Of a stretch of 64,000 nt of DNA, positions 32,961 through 46,074 are shown piece after piece (the first letter of the stretch is position 1; every line of letters starts with the position of its first letter). The stretch comes from Apodemus sylvaticus. Its lineage: Eukaryota; Chordata; Mammalia; Rodentia; Muridae. The notes under the pieces are model-generated. The model was not told where the DNA came from. It did no database searches and saw only the letters and a program-made list of their open reading frames with translations. Position numbers and translations under genes: made by a program. Where the stretch lies: contig NC_067472.1 in assembly GCF_947179515.1 (NCBI RefSeq), forward strand, positions 204,246,068 to 204,310,067, given 5' to 3'.

Positions 32961-34869
32961 GTCATATATTGTGATGCCTGCAGTTAAACGGCCATCCCAT
33001 TCAAAGCATCAAAATAAAACTTTGCCTCTGTCCCCAAACCCCTGCAAAAAATCACCAATTCAAGGAACCTTGGAAGTCATTGCTGTGATTCACCAGTCAT
33101 TATGGCAGCATATCAGTTCGGAAATGTTACATTGCTTTAGTAGTTTCCCCATTCTTTGCAATATATATGAAATTTTAACTAGGTTAAGTTAGTTGCAAAG
33201 AACTTAGAGTCTCCATTTCAGACATAGACTTCATTTCACAGTTTCATATCTACTTGTAGTTACTGCTACTTTCCTTATCATTTTGGATATCAATTTTTTA
33301 TTGATTTCAATTTTTTAAAGTATGTGAAGTGACAAGACAATCTTTTTTTGGCCTTCTGGTGTTACAGATATCTAGCATACGTATCATGATTGACAACTGT
33401 GTAGCTATATTTGGATAGAATAACAATATCATTGTGACCATAACCAAAAGAGGTCAGATGACATAAAGACATCAGTAAATACTGCTGGTAAGTCACCTGT
33501 TATGATAAAAAACATAAATGGCCACAGTGGGAAACCACAGGTGCTCATACTACAGAAGTAAAGATTTCATCCGATGCTCCTCAGGTGGAAGGTCCTACAA
33601 GTTAAGAGAACTTTTAATTAGTTATCACAGGGAACGAACAATAATATCATTCCTTGATTTCATAAATGTGTAAATATCAGAACAGCATTTTAGCATATCA
33701 TGGTATTAAAGCATTGGAGAATATTTTAAACAACCCTTAAATTATGTAACTATATGTATATATACATAGGTAAGCATACAGACACACATATATACATACA
33801 TACATACATGTATATATGGCAAGGGAGTTTTCATGAAGTGCCACAACATATTACCTAAATATCCCAATTGCTGAAACAAAGTCACAGTGACTGGTGGTCA
33901 CCACATCAGTTCTAAATCAATTTTGTTTCTAGGGTGATGAAGAGAAAACAATATTAAATTGTATTTCATTTAGGTTCATCTTAAACTTTGCACTAGATAA
34001 ATATAACTGTTATTTAATTGATTATACTTTACACTAATTTATACTTGTGGACATTATAGTTTGTAATCAATATTATGAAATTGAAAACATAAACTTTTTT
34101 GCTTTTGTCTGCGAACCAATAAAGTTTCATATGATTCAAAGGAAAAAAAGTTACATTATACGCGTTCATTTAAATAAGTCAAAAGTCTGTTATATAAAAC
34201 AAAAGTAGTGAACATTTACATTTTTATTACTAAAGCTACTGAAAAACTCAACAAACATTTAAAAAATATCTGTTCATGTGTATATGTGCTGAACTAAAAT
34301 AATTTTTCTAGAATTATTTCCCCTCTTTGACTTAACTATCTTTTATAAAATTAGTTGAAATCAGTAATACCATTTTTCCAATTTTTGCCTTTTGAATTCA
34401 TAATTTCTAATAGTTTCTTAGGGGTAGTTTAAGAGAATCATATTAATTGGAAAGTGTTTAACAATTCTTTACTTTGGTAGGGCAGAGCAAGGAAGGAGTC
34501 TGTGTTATTGTAGAAGCCACTAAGCTAAGACATTCACTCTCCTGGATGTCACCCTCACTATATACCTTCTATGAAAAAAAATTATGAACTTAGAGTGAAA
34601 GAAAATATTTTGTCATCTCAGTACCACAACCTTGTAAATCTTGGTCTGCATCGATGAGACACTTAGAACTTGTAAAGGAACTATGGAATTGATGTATAAG
34701 CTTATAAATATTGAGGAATAAATGGACCTATAAACTAGATTTCAAACCTGCTGTATTATGTATTGGCGGGACATCAATAAACTTAACATTTTATATAAAA
34801 AGCAAACATACAGTTTTATTATATGCAGAACATGTTTCACCAGGCTTGATTCAATAATATTTTGTTCCT
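32961..34869. other. AT-rich DNA, no gene seen
   Basis: Contains a short TACA/TATA-rich stretch at about 33,755-33,820 but no recognised element or exon. Confidence 0.4.
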
Positions 34870-34925
34870 CTTTTTTTTGATATTTTCTTTATTTACATTT
34901 CTAGTTTTTTCTGCTTTCCATGTCT
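34870..34925 (-). mobile_element. Short L1 3' UTR tail
   Basis: TTTTTTTTGATATTTTCTTT followed by ATTTACATTTC and TTTCCATGTCTCC is the reversed end of an L1 3' UTR. It directly abuts a plus-strand L1 piece, giving a head-to-head arrangement. Confidence 0.5.
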
Positions 34926-36292
34926 CCTCTATAAAAATGGGGTACAGAGCTAAACAAAATATTCTCAACTGAAGAATAGTGAATTGCAGAGAAGCACCTA
35001 AAGAGATGTTCAACATACTTAATCATCAGGGAAATGAAAATCTAAACAACCCTGGGATTCAACCTCACACCAGTCTGAATGGGTAAGATTGAAAACTCAG
35101 GTGACAGCAGACTCTGGTGAGGATGTAGAGAAAGAGGAACACTCCTCCATTGTTGGTGGGATTGCAAGCTGGTAAAATTACTCTAGAATTCAGTTTGGCA
35201 GTTCCTCAGAAAATTGGACATAGTACTACCTGAGTACCCAGATATACCACTCCTGGGCATATTCCTAGAAGATGCTCCAACATGTACTAAGGACACATTT
35301 TCCACTATGTTCATAACAGCCGTATACATAATAACCAGAAGCTAGAAAGAACCTGGATGTCCCTCAACAGAGGAATGGAAACAGAAAACAGTGTACAATT
35401 ACACAATGAAGTACTACTCAGCTATTAAAAGCAATGAATTCATGAAATTGTTAGCAAATGGATGGAACTAGAAAATGTCTTCCTGAGAGAGGTAACACAA
35501 TCACAGGAGAACACACATGGTATGTACTCCCTGATCAGTGGATATTAGCCCAGAATCTTGGAATACCTAAGATACAATTCACAGACAGTGTGAAGCTCAA
35601 GAGGAAGGAACACCAAAGTGTGGATAGTTTGATCCTCTTAGAAGGAGGATCAAAATGCCCATGGGGGGAGATTCAGAGACAAATTGTGGAGCAGATACTA
35701 AGGGAAAGGCCATTCAGAGACTGCCACACCTGGAGCTCATCCCATATACAGTTACTAAACCCAGACACTATTGTGGATGCCAACAACCGCTTGCCGACAG
35801 GAGCCCGATACAGCTGTCCCCTAAGAGGCTCTGCTAGTGCCTGACAAATACAGAAGTGGATGCTAACTGCCAACCAATGGACTGAGCACATGGACCCCAA
35901 TGGAAGGTCTAGAGAAAAGACCCAAGGAGCTGTAGGTGTTTGCAGCCTCAGAGGAGGAACAATATGAACCACCCAGTAACCCCAGAACTCTCAGGGACCA
36001 AACCACCATCAATCTAATACACATGGCGGGACCCCTGGCTCCAGTACCATATGTAGCAGAGGACGGCCTTGTTGGACACCAGTGAAAGGAGAGGCTCTTG
36101 GTCCTGTGAAGTCTGGATGCTCCAATGTAGGGGAATGGCAGGACAGGGAAGCGAGTGCTGATGGGTTGGGGAGCAGGAGGAGGAAAGATGGGATAGGGAG
36201 TTTTGGAGGGGAAACTAGGAAAAGAGGATAACAATTGTAATGTAAATGGAATAACTAAAACCAATTAAGGAAAAAAGGTAAAAAAAATCAAT
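34926..36292 (+). mobile_element. LINE-1 (Lx-type) 3' end
   Basis: ORF2 C-terminal sequence starts at AAAATGGGGTACAGAGC and runs to about 35,550, followed by a long 3' UTR of Lx type (AGTGTGGATAGTTTGATCC, CATTCAGAGACTGCCACACC, GACACTATTGTGGATGCCAA, TAGTGCCTGACAAATACAGA) and an A-rich tail at about 36,265-36,290. ORF2 is shifted and stopped in several places. Confidence 0.88.
35458..35844 (+). pseudogene. Spurious frame over the L1 ORF2/3' UTR boundary
   Basis: 128 open codons, the first part being mutated ORF2 C-terminus out of frame and the rest Lx 3' UTR. It is not a gene; listed because it is one of the longer open frames in the central part of the window. Confidence 0.8.
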
Positions 36293-37084
36293 TGTATGAA
36301 AGAGACAAGAAGAGTTGGCAATACATGAATTAAACAATTCAGGAGGTTGTGTAAAAGAGAACTATGTAGAAAGTGAACCCAGAAGACTCAATTACACACT
36401 CCTTCCCCGTGGGAAATGCAGCAGAAAGCAGGGGACAAGGATCTGTGATCATTGAATAGGTATATAATCATGGGTATATAGGAGAAATCGTGTCGTTTGC
36501 CATGAAGTGAATGGAAAATATAACTCAATGTGATTTTGTGCAGTTTCTGAGACTCATATAAAAATAAAAGGAGAACTTTCTGAGTGTGCAGTTTGTCTGA
36601 ACTAGAGATTGTAAAAGAGTCTGAGACTCCACTAGCTTCATAATTCTTCCCGTTTATTTTTCAGTGCTGCACATTTCTAGTTACTATGTTTCTGTAAGTC
36701 ATCAGGTGTTATTTATTTTTGTCCTGAATTGTTTTAACTTTCAGGGTATTTTGAACTTCAGTAGGAATTTTACATTTTTTCCCCTATATCTGTTAAAAAA
36801 TATCAGTAGACTACTGATGGATCAGTGGAGATATAGACTAGAGACGCATATGGTGGTTATTGAAGAAACTAGCAATAAAGATGAAATCTGTTCCAGGTAT
36901 ATAACTTCTCCATCTATACTGAAAAGACTTTAAGTCAGCAATACACAAATATACTTACACATATGTGTTTATTGATGTCATGTTTCAAGGAGTCAGGTAA
37001 AAGTTTGAGCATAGCTGACCATCATATGAAGAAAACTGAAATAAAATATGCACATGTTCTTAAATAATCTTATTAAAATATCTC
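36293..37084. other. AT-rich DNA with one exon-like block
   Basis: Within it, 36807-36896 (90 bp) lies between TATCAG and GTATAT splice-like signals and reads LLMDQWRYRLETHMVVIEET in an open frame. Splice signals are mediocre, its phase does not follow from the 31.4-kb candidate, and no homology is recognised. Confidence 0.25.
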
Positions 37085-37350
37085 AGTTAACCTTGAGTGA
37101 TATCTTGGCCTCACCTGAGAAGAGCGTAGCAACTATGGATCACCAAGATGAAAATGGTCTTTAGGCATGTCTGTGAGGGGTTGTTAATTGATAGGGGAGG
37201 ACCCATGCAACTGTGGACATTGCCCACCAATCCTTGGGAAGGAGGCCCTGGGCAACTAAGCATGACCTTGGGAATCAACAAGCAAAAACAGTGCTCATTG
37301 ATGCAGAAGATTCTGTTCATCATGGCTGGGAGTAGAGTATGCTGGAGCAC
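37085..37350 (+). repeat. Rodent mid-repetitive element, 5' to middle part
   Basis: GGTCTTTAGGCATGTCTGTG, TTGTTAATTGATAGGGGAGG, ACCCATGCAACTGTGGACAT and CACCAATCCTTGGGAAGGAG follow the layout of the family whose 3' end is at 4.65 kb. The overlapping frames on both strands are shadows. Confidence 0.55.
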
Positions 37351-38820
37351 AGCATTTTAGCCTTGCAGAAAGGCAACAAAGAAGAAGGGGTGCACTCCTC
37401 TGGTGGCCATCTCCTTTGCTACTGTTTATTCAACCTCAGCTTCCAGGTCAAGGAACACACACTTCCCACATTCAGAGTGGAACACCTGCATCTGTTAAAC
37501 CCACCTGGAAAGTCTCTAACACATACAACTAGAAATATGCTTCTGATTTCCTAGATGATTCCAGTCAACTTCAAAGTGTATAAATCATCAAAACGTATTT
37601 AACAGTCCCTATTTATTATTATATACCTTTCTTCAACTTTGTTTGAAAAGAGAGTGCTCAGGGAATTTAATCATCCCAGGAAGAAATTGCCATTAGCTGC
37701 AATTCCTGGCCCAAAGGTAAGAGAACTGCTGTCAAAGTAATTCCACACTAATGCTTTAACATATATGTTTATTGCTGCAATGTTTCAACGAGACACGAAA
37801 TACGATGGGTCTACCTGACAATTATCTGAAGAACACTGAAATGTTCCAATATACATATAATAAAACGTGCCAATATACCTAATAGAATTTATTTAAAATA
37901 TCGCAGTTATCATTGAATGATTGCTTGGTACACCTTATAGTATCAAAAGTTCAAAATTAGAATTTCTGGTAATCAGACTTCAATATTCATTTTTTAAAAA
38001 ATATTTTAAATGAAAGTTATCAATTATAAACATTAGTGAGATACAATATCATGAATAAATAAATTTACACATTGTGGAAACTTGAAATCAGCCTAATTAG
38101 CAAATCAGTTACTTGAACCATTTGTCAATAATTTGTGTTAAGGCACTTAAAAGTTCTTCTAAGTATTTTAAAATAAATGAGACATTTTTAACTACAGTTA
38201 TTCCACAGTACAATATAAACCATAATGTCTATTTTCTCAGTAATACATCAGATCTTATGACAGATTATTTTGGGCACTGAATTATAAGCCAAACTTAGAA
38301 ATCTTTGGAGGGATGCACTGAAACATCCTATGATCCTACAAGCACAACTAAATGGGTGATCTAGTGAGATCTCAGAGACCAATGGCAACAGCAGTGTTGA
38401 CAGTGGAGGCTTGAGACTGTCTCAGCAATCAGGTTGAAGTCCTTTTACATCCAATCCTGCACAGGGATTTATCTGAGATAAAAATGACTGAAAGATTAAT
38501 CTTGATCTTCCCTTCACCTGTCACATCCACATCCTCCCTGGGAAGTGTGTCCACAGTGTTCACAGGCACTTCTGCCTAAATCATATGATATGCAAGGAAC
38601 ATAATATAGGGCGAAGACTCAGACATTTTCCTGAATAACATTGTAATAAACAACTGAGAAAAGGGGTCAGGAGTGGTATCTTTTTGAAATAAAGAAGTAA
38701 GCTGACTCCTTTTCAAAATAACTGACAAAGGTGATGGACTCTGAGTCATCATATATTACAATTATCAAAATGTGTGAAACTCTTAGTAAATTAATATATC
38801 TTGGGTATTTTTGCTTTTAT
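37351..38820. other. AT-rich DNA, no gene seen
   Basis: No element or exon was recognised. The frame 37339-37554 lacks recognisable domain character. Confidence 0.4.
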
Positions 38821-38978
38821 TGTTTTTGTTTTTGTTTTTTTTCAAGACAGGGTTTCTCCGTGTAGCTCAGGCTGTACTGGAACTCACTCTGTAGACCAGG
38901 CTGGCCTCAAACTCAGAAATCTGCCTGCCTCTGCCTCCCAAGTGCTGGGATTAAAGGCGTGCGCCATCACTGCCCAGC
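38821..38978 (-). repeat. B1 SINE
   Basis: A T-rich tail, then CAAGACAGGGTTTCTCCGTG, TGTAGACCAGGCTGGCCTC, AACTCAGAAATCTGCCTGCC and GTGCTGGGATTAAAGGCGTG: a well-preserved, 7SL-derived B1 on the minus strand. The frame 38801-39073 is its antisense shadow. Confidence 0.96.
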
Positions 38979-39409
38979 CAGTATCACCTTTTATGTTTAA
39001 GTATTTAATCAATTTCTCCTTGCTTTTGTTGTCTCAAATAAGAAGCTTAATTTATTCTTCTGCATGTGGGTAGCCAGTTTTCAAACCCTCTTCATTGAAA
39101 ATACTGTTCTTGTTACATGTTGTATTCTTGGCACCTTAGTAAAAAAACAGTTGTCTGTGAAGGGGTAAATTTATTCACGGTTTTTTTTTTTCTTTGTTGA
39201 CTCCTGTGTGTGGGTTTTTGCTTGCCAGTGCCATATTGGTTTGATTATTATAGCTTTATTTGTAGTATATTTTCAACTTGCTTAATATGCTGTCTTCTTC
39301 ATCTTTGCTCTTTCTTTCACTGGCTATTTAGGTTTTTGAAATTACATATGATTTTATGATTATTGTTATTTTTTCAGTCAATCATTATACATTTTAAGAC
39401 TTATTTTTA

Positions 39410-39592
39410 TCTTATATATATTGGTGTTTTTGTCTGCATAACGTCTGTGCACCTATGGAGGCCAGAAGGTGTCAGCTTGCTGAGATTGGAGTTACAGATA
39501 GTTGTGAACTGGCCCTGGATGTTATAAATCAAACTCGTGTTGTCTGAACTAGCAATCAGTGCTTTTAATTGTTGGGCCATCTCTCTAGTACC
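39410..39592 (-). repeat. B3 SINE
   Basis: CACCTATGGAGGCCAGAAGG, GGAGTTACAGATAGTTGTGA, and near the end CAGTGCTTTTAATTGTTGGG then CCATCTCTCTAG: B3 in reverse, moderately diverged. Confidence 0.75.
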
Positions 39593-40642
39593 ATAGAAAA
39601 ATCACTAAAATTTGATAGCGTTTTTGTGGATTCTACAAACTGTTTTAGGTAATATGGAAATTTTGACAATATTAATTCATCTCTGGGCAGGAGATGGCTT
39701 CCGTTTATTTGTCTTCTTCGATTCACTTCATTAGTTTTTATAGTTTTCAACTCTAGAACTTATATGACCTTGGTTATATTATTTTAACGTACTTTTAGAG
39801 CAATTATAAATAAGATTGCTTTCCAGTTTCTTTTTGTCTGCTAGTTTGTTGCTTACATAGAAAATTATTGTTTATTGATTTTGTATCTGGCAATTTTAGT
39901 AAATTTGTTGATTAACTTTATGTGGAGTCCTTAGATTTTTCTATACATGTCCTCATGCCTTCGGGAAGCAGGAAACCTTTAAGTCCTTTATTCCCTTTTG
40001 GAAGCATTTTATTCTTTCTCTTGATTACAGAAATAGAGTAAGCAACCATCTTGTCCTGATTTTACCAGAAAAATGTCCAACTCTTGGCCATAGACTTTAA
40101 TGTTAGCTATGCGATTGTCATTCACACCTGGTGCTGGAGGGAATGTCTTTTCTTCACACATTATAGATATCATGAAAGCTCTTAAATTTTGTCAAATGCC
40201 GTTTTGTGACTGTTATGGTGACCATACGGCCTTTTGATTATAGTAATCAGGTATAGGTTTGCATACTTTGAATAAACCCTGTATACTTGCAATAAATCCC
40301 ATATGATCACAAATCTTTTTTTACATTTCAAATGATTTCCCCTTTCCTGCACCCTCCCTGAAAGTCCCATAAGCTCTCTTCCCTCCCCCTGTTCCCCAAT
40401 CAACCCCTTCCTGCTTCCTGTCCTGGTATTATCCTACACTGCTGCACTGAGCCTTTCCAGGACCAGGGGCCTCTCCTTCCTTCTTCTTGGGAATCATTTC
40501 ATATGTGAATTGTTTCTTGAGTATTCTGAGCTTCTGGGCTAATATCTGCTTATCAGTGAGTCCATGCCATGTGTGTTCTTTTGTGATTGAGTCGCCTCAC
40601 TCAGGATGACATTCCCCAGTTCTACTCATTTGCCTAAGAATT

Positions 40643-42827
40643 TCATGAATTCACTGATTTTAATAGCTGAGTAGTATACCACATTTTCTGAATCCATTCC
40701 TCCACTGAGGGACATCTGGGTTCTTTCCAGCTTCTGGCTATTATAAATAGGGCTGCTATGAGCGTAGTGGACCGTGTATCCTTATTACATGCTGGGGAAT
40801 CCCCTGGGTATATGCCCAGGAGTGGTATAACAGGGTCCTCCAGTAGTATCATGCCCACGTTTCTGAGGAATTGCCAGACTGATTTCCAGAATGGTTGTAC
40901 CAGATTGCAACCCCACCAGTAGTAGCGGAGTGTTCCTATTTCTCCACATACTTACCAGCACCTGTTTTCTCCTGAGTTTTGGATCTTAGCCATTCTGACT
41001 GGTGTGAGGTGAAACCTCAGGGTTGTTTTGATTTGCATTTTCCCAATGACTAAGGATGTTGAACATTTCTTTAAGTGCTTCTCAGTCATTAGATATTCCT
41101 CAGGTGAAAATTCTTTGTTTAGCTCTGTACCCCATTTTTAATAGGGTTATTTGGCTCTCTGGAGTCTATCTTCTTGAATTCTTTGAATATCTTGGATATT
41201 AGCCCTCTATCAGATGTAAGGTTGGTAAAGACCTTTTCCCAATTTGTTGGTTGCCATTTTGTCATTTTGACAGTGTCCTTTTCCTTACAGAAACTTTGTA
41301 ATTTTATGAAGTCCGGTTTGTTCATTCTTAATCTTAGACCATAAGCTATTGGTGTTCTTTCAGGAAATTTTCCCTTGTGCCCATGTCCTCAAGGGTCTTC
41401 CCCAGTTTTTTTTTTCTATTACTTTCAGTATATTTGGTTTTACCTGGAGGTCCTTGATCCACTTGGACTTGAGCTCAGTACAAGGAGATAAGAATGGATT
41501 GATTTGCATTCTTTTGCATGCTGACCTCCAGTTGAACCAGCACCATTTGTTGAAAAGGCTATCTTTTTTTCCACTGGATGTTTTCAGCTCCTTTGTCGAA
41601 GATCAAGTGACCCATAGGTGTGTGGGTTCACTTCTGGGTCTTCAATTGTATTCCATTGACCTTCCTGCCTGTCACTGTACCAATACCATGCAGTTTTTAA
41701 CACTATTGCTCTGTAGTATTTCTTGCGGTCTGGGATACTGATTCCCCCAGAAGTTCTTTTACTCTTGAGGATAGTTTTAGCTATCCTGGGTTTTTTGTTA
41801 TTCCAGATGAATTGAGAATTGCTTTTTCTACCTCTGTGAAGAACTGATTTGATATTTTGATGGGGATTGCACTGAATCTGTAGACTGCTTTTGGAAAGAT
41901 GGCCATTTTTACTATATTAATCCTACCAATTCAAGAGCATGGAAGATTTTTCCATCTTCTGAGGTCTTCTTGGATTTTTTTTCAAAGACTTGAAGTTTCT
42001 GTCATACAGATCTTTCACTTGTTTGGTTAGAGTCACACCAAGATACTTTATATTGTTTGTGGCTATTGTGAAGGGAGTCATTTCCCTAATTTCTTTCTCA
42101 GCCTGCTTATCCTTTGAGTATAGGAAGATTACTGATTTGCTTGAGTTAATTTTAGTTCCAGCCACTTTGCTGAAGTTGTTTATCAGCTGTAGGAATTCTC
42201 TGGTTGGGCTTTTTGGGTTGCTTAAATATACTATCATATCATCTGCAAATAGTGATAATTTGACTTCTTCTTTTCCAATTTGTATCCCTTTGGCCTCCTT
42301 ATGTTGTCTAATTGCTCTAGCTAGAATTTCAAGCACTATATTGAATAAATATGGAGAGAGAGGGCAGCCTTGTCTAGTCCCTGATTTTAGTGGGATTGCT
42401 TCAAGTTTCTCTCCATTTAGTTTGATGTTGTCTACTGTCTTGCTGTATATTGCTTTAACAATGTTTAGGTATGGGCCTTGAATTCCCATTCTTTCTAAGA
42501 CTTTTAACATGAAAGGAAGCTGTATTTTGTCAAATGCCTTTTCAATATCTAATGAAATGACCATGTGGTTTTTTTTTCTTTGAGTTTGTTTATGTAATGG
42601 ATTACATTGATGGATTTCTGTATATTGAACCATCCCTGCATCTCTGGGATGAAGTCTACTTGATCATGGTGAATGATTGGTTTGATGTGTTCTTGGATTT
42701 GATTGGCAAGAATTTTATTGAGTATTTTTGCATCGATATTCATAAGGGAAATTGGTCTAAAGTTTTCTTTCTTTGTTGAATCTTTGTGTGGTTTTGGTAT
42801 CAGTAAAATTGTGGCTTCATAGAACAA
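40643..42827 (-). pseudogene. L1 copy C ORF2, RT and C-terminal parts
   Basis: Frames at 42549-42827 (KPHKDSTKKENFRPISLMNI), 41923-42633 (236 codons; SLDIEKAFDKIQ, GTRQGCPLSPYLFNIVLEIL, LSLFADDMIVYL), 41119-41325 and 40643-40858 (LLGIYPGDSPACNKDTRSTT) follow ORF2 order. FADD is the reverse-transcriptase active site and is intact. A frame overlap at 42,549-42,633 marks a frameshift, and further breaks lie at about 41,920, 41,330-41,600 and 40,860-41,100. Confidence 0.92.
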
Positions 42828-42913
42828 GATGGTTAGTGTTCCTTCTGTTTCTATTATGTGGAATAGTTTGAAGAGTATTGGTGTTAGGTCTTCTTTGAAG
42901 GTCCAATAGAATT

Positions 42914-44517
42914 CTACTGCACTAAAACCATCTGGTCCTGTGTTGGGTTTTTTTTGTTTTGTTTTGTTTTTTTGTTTGTTTGTTTTTTGGTTAAGAGGTT
43001 ATCGCTGAACACTACTATTACTTTAGAGGTTATGGGACCATTTAGATGATCTATCTGATCTTGATTAAACTTTGGTAGTTGGTATCTGTCTGGGAAATTG
43101 TCCATTTCATACAGATTTTCCAGTTGTGCTGAGTATAGGCTTTTGTAGTAGGATCCAATAATGTTTTGAATTTCCTCAGTTTCTGTTATTATTTCTCCCT
43201 TTTCATTTCTGCTATTGTTAATTTGGATACTGTCTCTGTGCCCTCAGGTTAGCCTGGCTAAAGGTTTGTCTATCTTCTTGATTTTCTCAAAGAACCAGCT
43301 CCTGGGTTTATTGATTCTTTGTATAGTTCTTTTTGTTTCAACTTGGTTGATTTCAGCCCTGAGTTTGATGATTTTCTGCCATCTACTCCTCTTGGGTGTA
43401 TTAGCTTCTTTCTGAAGCTTTCAGGTGTGCTGTCAAGCTGCTAGTGTATGCTCTCTTCAGCCTCTTTTTGGAGGCACTCAAAGCTATGAGTTTTCCTCTT
43501 AGCACTACTTTTATTGTGTCCCATAAATTTGGGCATTTTGTGCCTTCATTTTCATTAAATCCTAAAAACGTTTTTATTTCTTTCCTTATTTTTCTTTGAC
43601 CAAGGTATCATTCAGTAGAACATTGTTCATCTTCCATGTGTATGTGGTCTTTCTGTTGTTATTGTTGCTATTGAAGACCACCCTTACTCCATAGAGATCT
43701 GATAGGAGGCATGGAATTAGTTCAATCTTCTTATATCTGTTGAGGTCTGTTTTGTGACCAATTATGTGGTCAATTTTGGAGATGGTACCATGAGTTGCTG
43801 AGAAGAAGGTATATTCTTTTGATTTAGGATAAAATGTTCTATAGATAACTACTAAATCAATTTGATCCAAAACTTCTGATAGTTTCGCCCTGTCTCTGTT
43901 TAGTTTGTGTTTCCTTGATCTGTCCATTGAGGAAAGTATGGTGTTTAAGTCACCCACAATTATTGTGTGGGGTGCCATGTGTGCTTTAAGCTTTGGTAAA
44001 GTTTCCTTTACTAATGAAGGTGCCCTTGTATTTGGAGCATAGATGTTCAGAATTGATTTTTCCTGATAGATAGGAAAAATCCTGATAGATTTCTCCTTTG
44101 GAGCATATAAAGTGTCCTACTGTGTCTTTTTTGATGACCATTGCTTGAAAGTCTATTTTATTGGATTTTAGAATGGCTACTCCAGCTTGTTTCCTGGGAC
44201 TATTTGCTTGGAAAAATGTTTTCCAGCCTTTTACTATGAGGTAGTGTTTGTCTTTGACACTGAGATGCGTTTCATATATGCAGCAAAATTTTGGGTCTTG
44301 TTTAAGTATCCGGTCTGTTAGTCTCTGTCTTTTTTATTGGGGAATTGAGTCCATTGATGTTAAGAGATATTAAGAAATAGAGATTGTTGCTTCCTGATAT
44401 TTTTGATGTAATTTTTATGTTTGTGTGGTTATCTTCTTTTGGGTTTGTTGAAAGAAGAATAGTTTCTTGATTTTTCAAGTGTGTAGTTCCCACTTTTCTG
44501 TGGTGTTTTCCCTTCAT
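42914..44517 (-). pseudogene. L1 copy C ORF2, endonuclease and linker parts
   Basis: Frames at 44302-44517 (LISLNINGLNSPIKK, the endonuclease start), 43586-43978 (TIIVGDLNTILSSMDRSRKH, TISKIDHIIGHKT) and 42914-43105 (LPKFNQDQIDHLN) show the domain order. DLNT replaces the usual DFNT motif. The region between 43,980 and 44,300 is frameshifted. A GTTTT-rich expansion (42,946-42,988) interrupts the last piece. Confidence 0.9.
42946..42988. repeat. (GTTTT)n-like expansion inside L1
   Basis: GGTTTTTTTTGTTTTGTTTT and following GTTTG units at the same ORF2 position that holds the (T)31 run in the 10-kb L1. Confidence 0.85.
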
Positions 44518-44770
44518 TATCCTTTGAAGGGCTGGATTTGTGTAAAGATACTGTGTAAATTTGTTTCTGTCATGAAATACCTTGTTTTCTCCATCTATGG
44601 TAATTGAGAGATTTGCTGGATATAGCAGTCTGGGTTGTCATTTGTGTCCTGTTAGTGTCTGTATGACATCTGCCCAGGCTTTTCTGGCTTTCATAGTCTC
44701 TGGTGAGAAGTCTGGTATAATTCTGATAGGTCTACCTTTATATGTTATTTGACTTTTTCCCTTACTGCTT

Positions 44771-45627
44771 TTAATAGTCTTTATTTTTTAGCATATTTGA
44801 TGTTTTAATTATTATGTGATGGGAAGAATTTCTTTTCTGGTCAAATCTATTTGGAGTTCTGTAGGCTTCTTGTATGTTCATGGGCATGTCTTTCTTTAGG
44901 TTAGGGAAGTTTTCTTCTATAATTTTATTGAAGACATTTACTGGCCCTTTAATTTGGAAATCTTTACTCTCTTCTATTCCTATAATCTTTAGGTTTGGTC
45001 TTCTCATTTTGTCCTGGATTTCCTGGATGTTTGGGGTCAGGAACTTTTTGCATTTTGCATTTTCTTTGACTGTTGTATTCATGCTTTCTATGGTATCTTC
45101 TGCATCTGAGATTCTCTCTTCTATCTCTTGTATTCTGTTGGTGATGCTTAGATCCATGGCTCCTGACTTCTTTCCTAGATTTTCTATGTCCAGAACTGTT
45201 TCCCTTGTGATTTCATTATTGTTTCTGCCTCCATCTTTATATTCTGGATGGCTTTGTTCAATTCCTTCACCTGTTTTGTTATGTTTTCCCGTAGTTCTTC
45301 AAGGGCTTCTCCCTGTTTACTTGTGCTCTCTTGTATTTCTTTAAGGGAGTTATTTATGTCCTTCTTGAAGCCCCCCATGAAGCCCTCCATCACCATCATG
45401 ACCTGTGATTTTAAATCCAAATCTTGTTTTCCTGGTGGGTTGAGGTATCCAGAACTTGCTGTTGGGGGAGAATTGGGTTTGAATGGTGCCATATTGCCTT
45501 GATTTCTGTTAGCAACATTCCTATGTTTGCCTTTTGCCATCTGGTAATCTCTAGTGTTAGTTGGTCCTGCTGTCAATGACTGGTGCTTGCCCCTCCTGTG
45601 AAATAGGCCTGAAAGCCTATTCTGCAA
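44771..45627 (-). pseudogene. L1 copy C ORF1, split by a frameshift
   Basis: Frame 45184-45627 carries the N-terminus and coiled coil (GFKKDINNSLKEIQESTSKQ). Frame 44771-45157 carries the RRM and the start of the C-terminal domain (MRRPNLKIIGIEESKDFQIK, PNLKKDMPMNIQEAYRTPNR). The break near 45,160-45,185 separates the coiled coil from the RRM, and the C-terminal domain decays after 44,790. Confidence 0.9.
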
Positions 45628-45894
45628 CCCTGGGTGACCTGCTTTCCCCTGTCACAGATTGCTGTGGTGCTGCCGAGTGCCTGGGTGCTAGTGGAGTCCA
45701 GGCAGGGAGTGTCTCAAGGGATCCTCTACTCTGCTGATCCCTGCCTTTCAGTCTGGATCACAAATCTTTTAATGTGCTCTGAGTCTCTGATGAAAAATTA
45801 TAAGACAATGCAGCAATACAACCTAAAGTTATATTGTATTTTGCATTATGATGTGAATGTGACTCTGAGGACAAGATTATGCTTCAGAATGATG

Positions 45895-46040
45895 TATTTG
45901 ACAATGGGGTGGTTGAGATGCCCTCTGCCTCAATCTTTCACTGCTGTGACTTCTGCCATGGGATTGTAACTGAGAACTGTGAGCCTTAAGTCATTTTTGT
46001 CAAGGTATTTTATCACAGTAATAGATTAACTAATATAGCT
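45895..46040 (+). repeat. Mid-repetitive element 3' end
   Basis: CATGGGATTGTAACTGAGAAC and TGTGAGCCTTAAGTCATTTT then AAGGTATTTTATCACAGTAAT show the family end (compare 4.83 and 47.93 kb). It lies just outside the target duplication of L1 copy C. Confidence 0.55.
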
Positions 46041-46074
46041 ACAAAGAGTAAAGTGTACACTTTGTGATGGTCAC

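Larger units (their letters stand above)
40305..45770 (-). mobile_element. LINE-1 copy C, near full length, with 15-bp target duplication
   Basis: GATCACAAATCTTTT occurs at 40305-40319 and again at 45756-45770. Between them the minus strand reads a 5' UTR (45,755-45,628), ORF1 (45,627-44,771), ORF2 (about 44,500-40,570), and a 3' UTR (to about 40,320) ending in a T-rich tail. The element is ~5.4 kb. Both ORFs are broken by frameshifts and stops. The duplication shows insertion as a single target-primed event, and the 5' end carries part of the rat L1 5' UTR. Confidence 0.93.
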
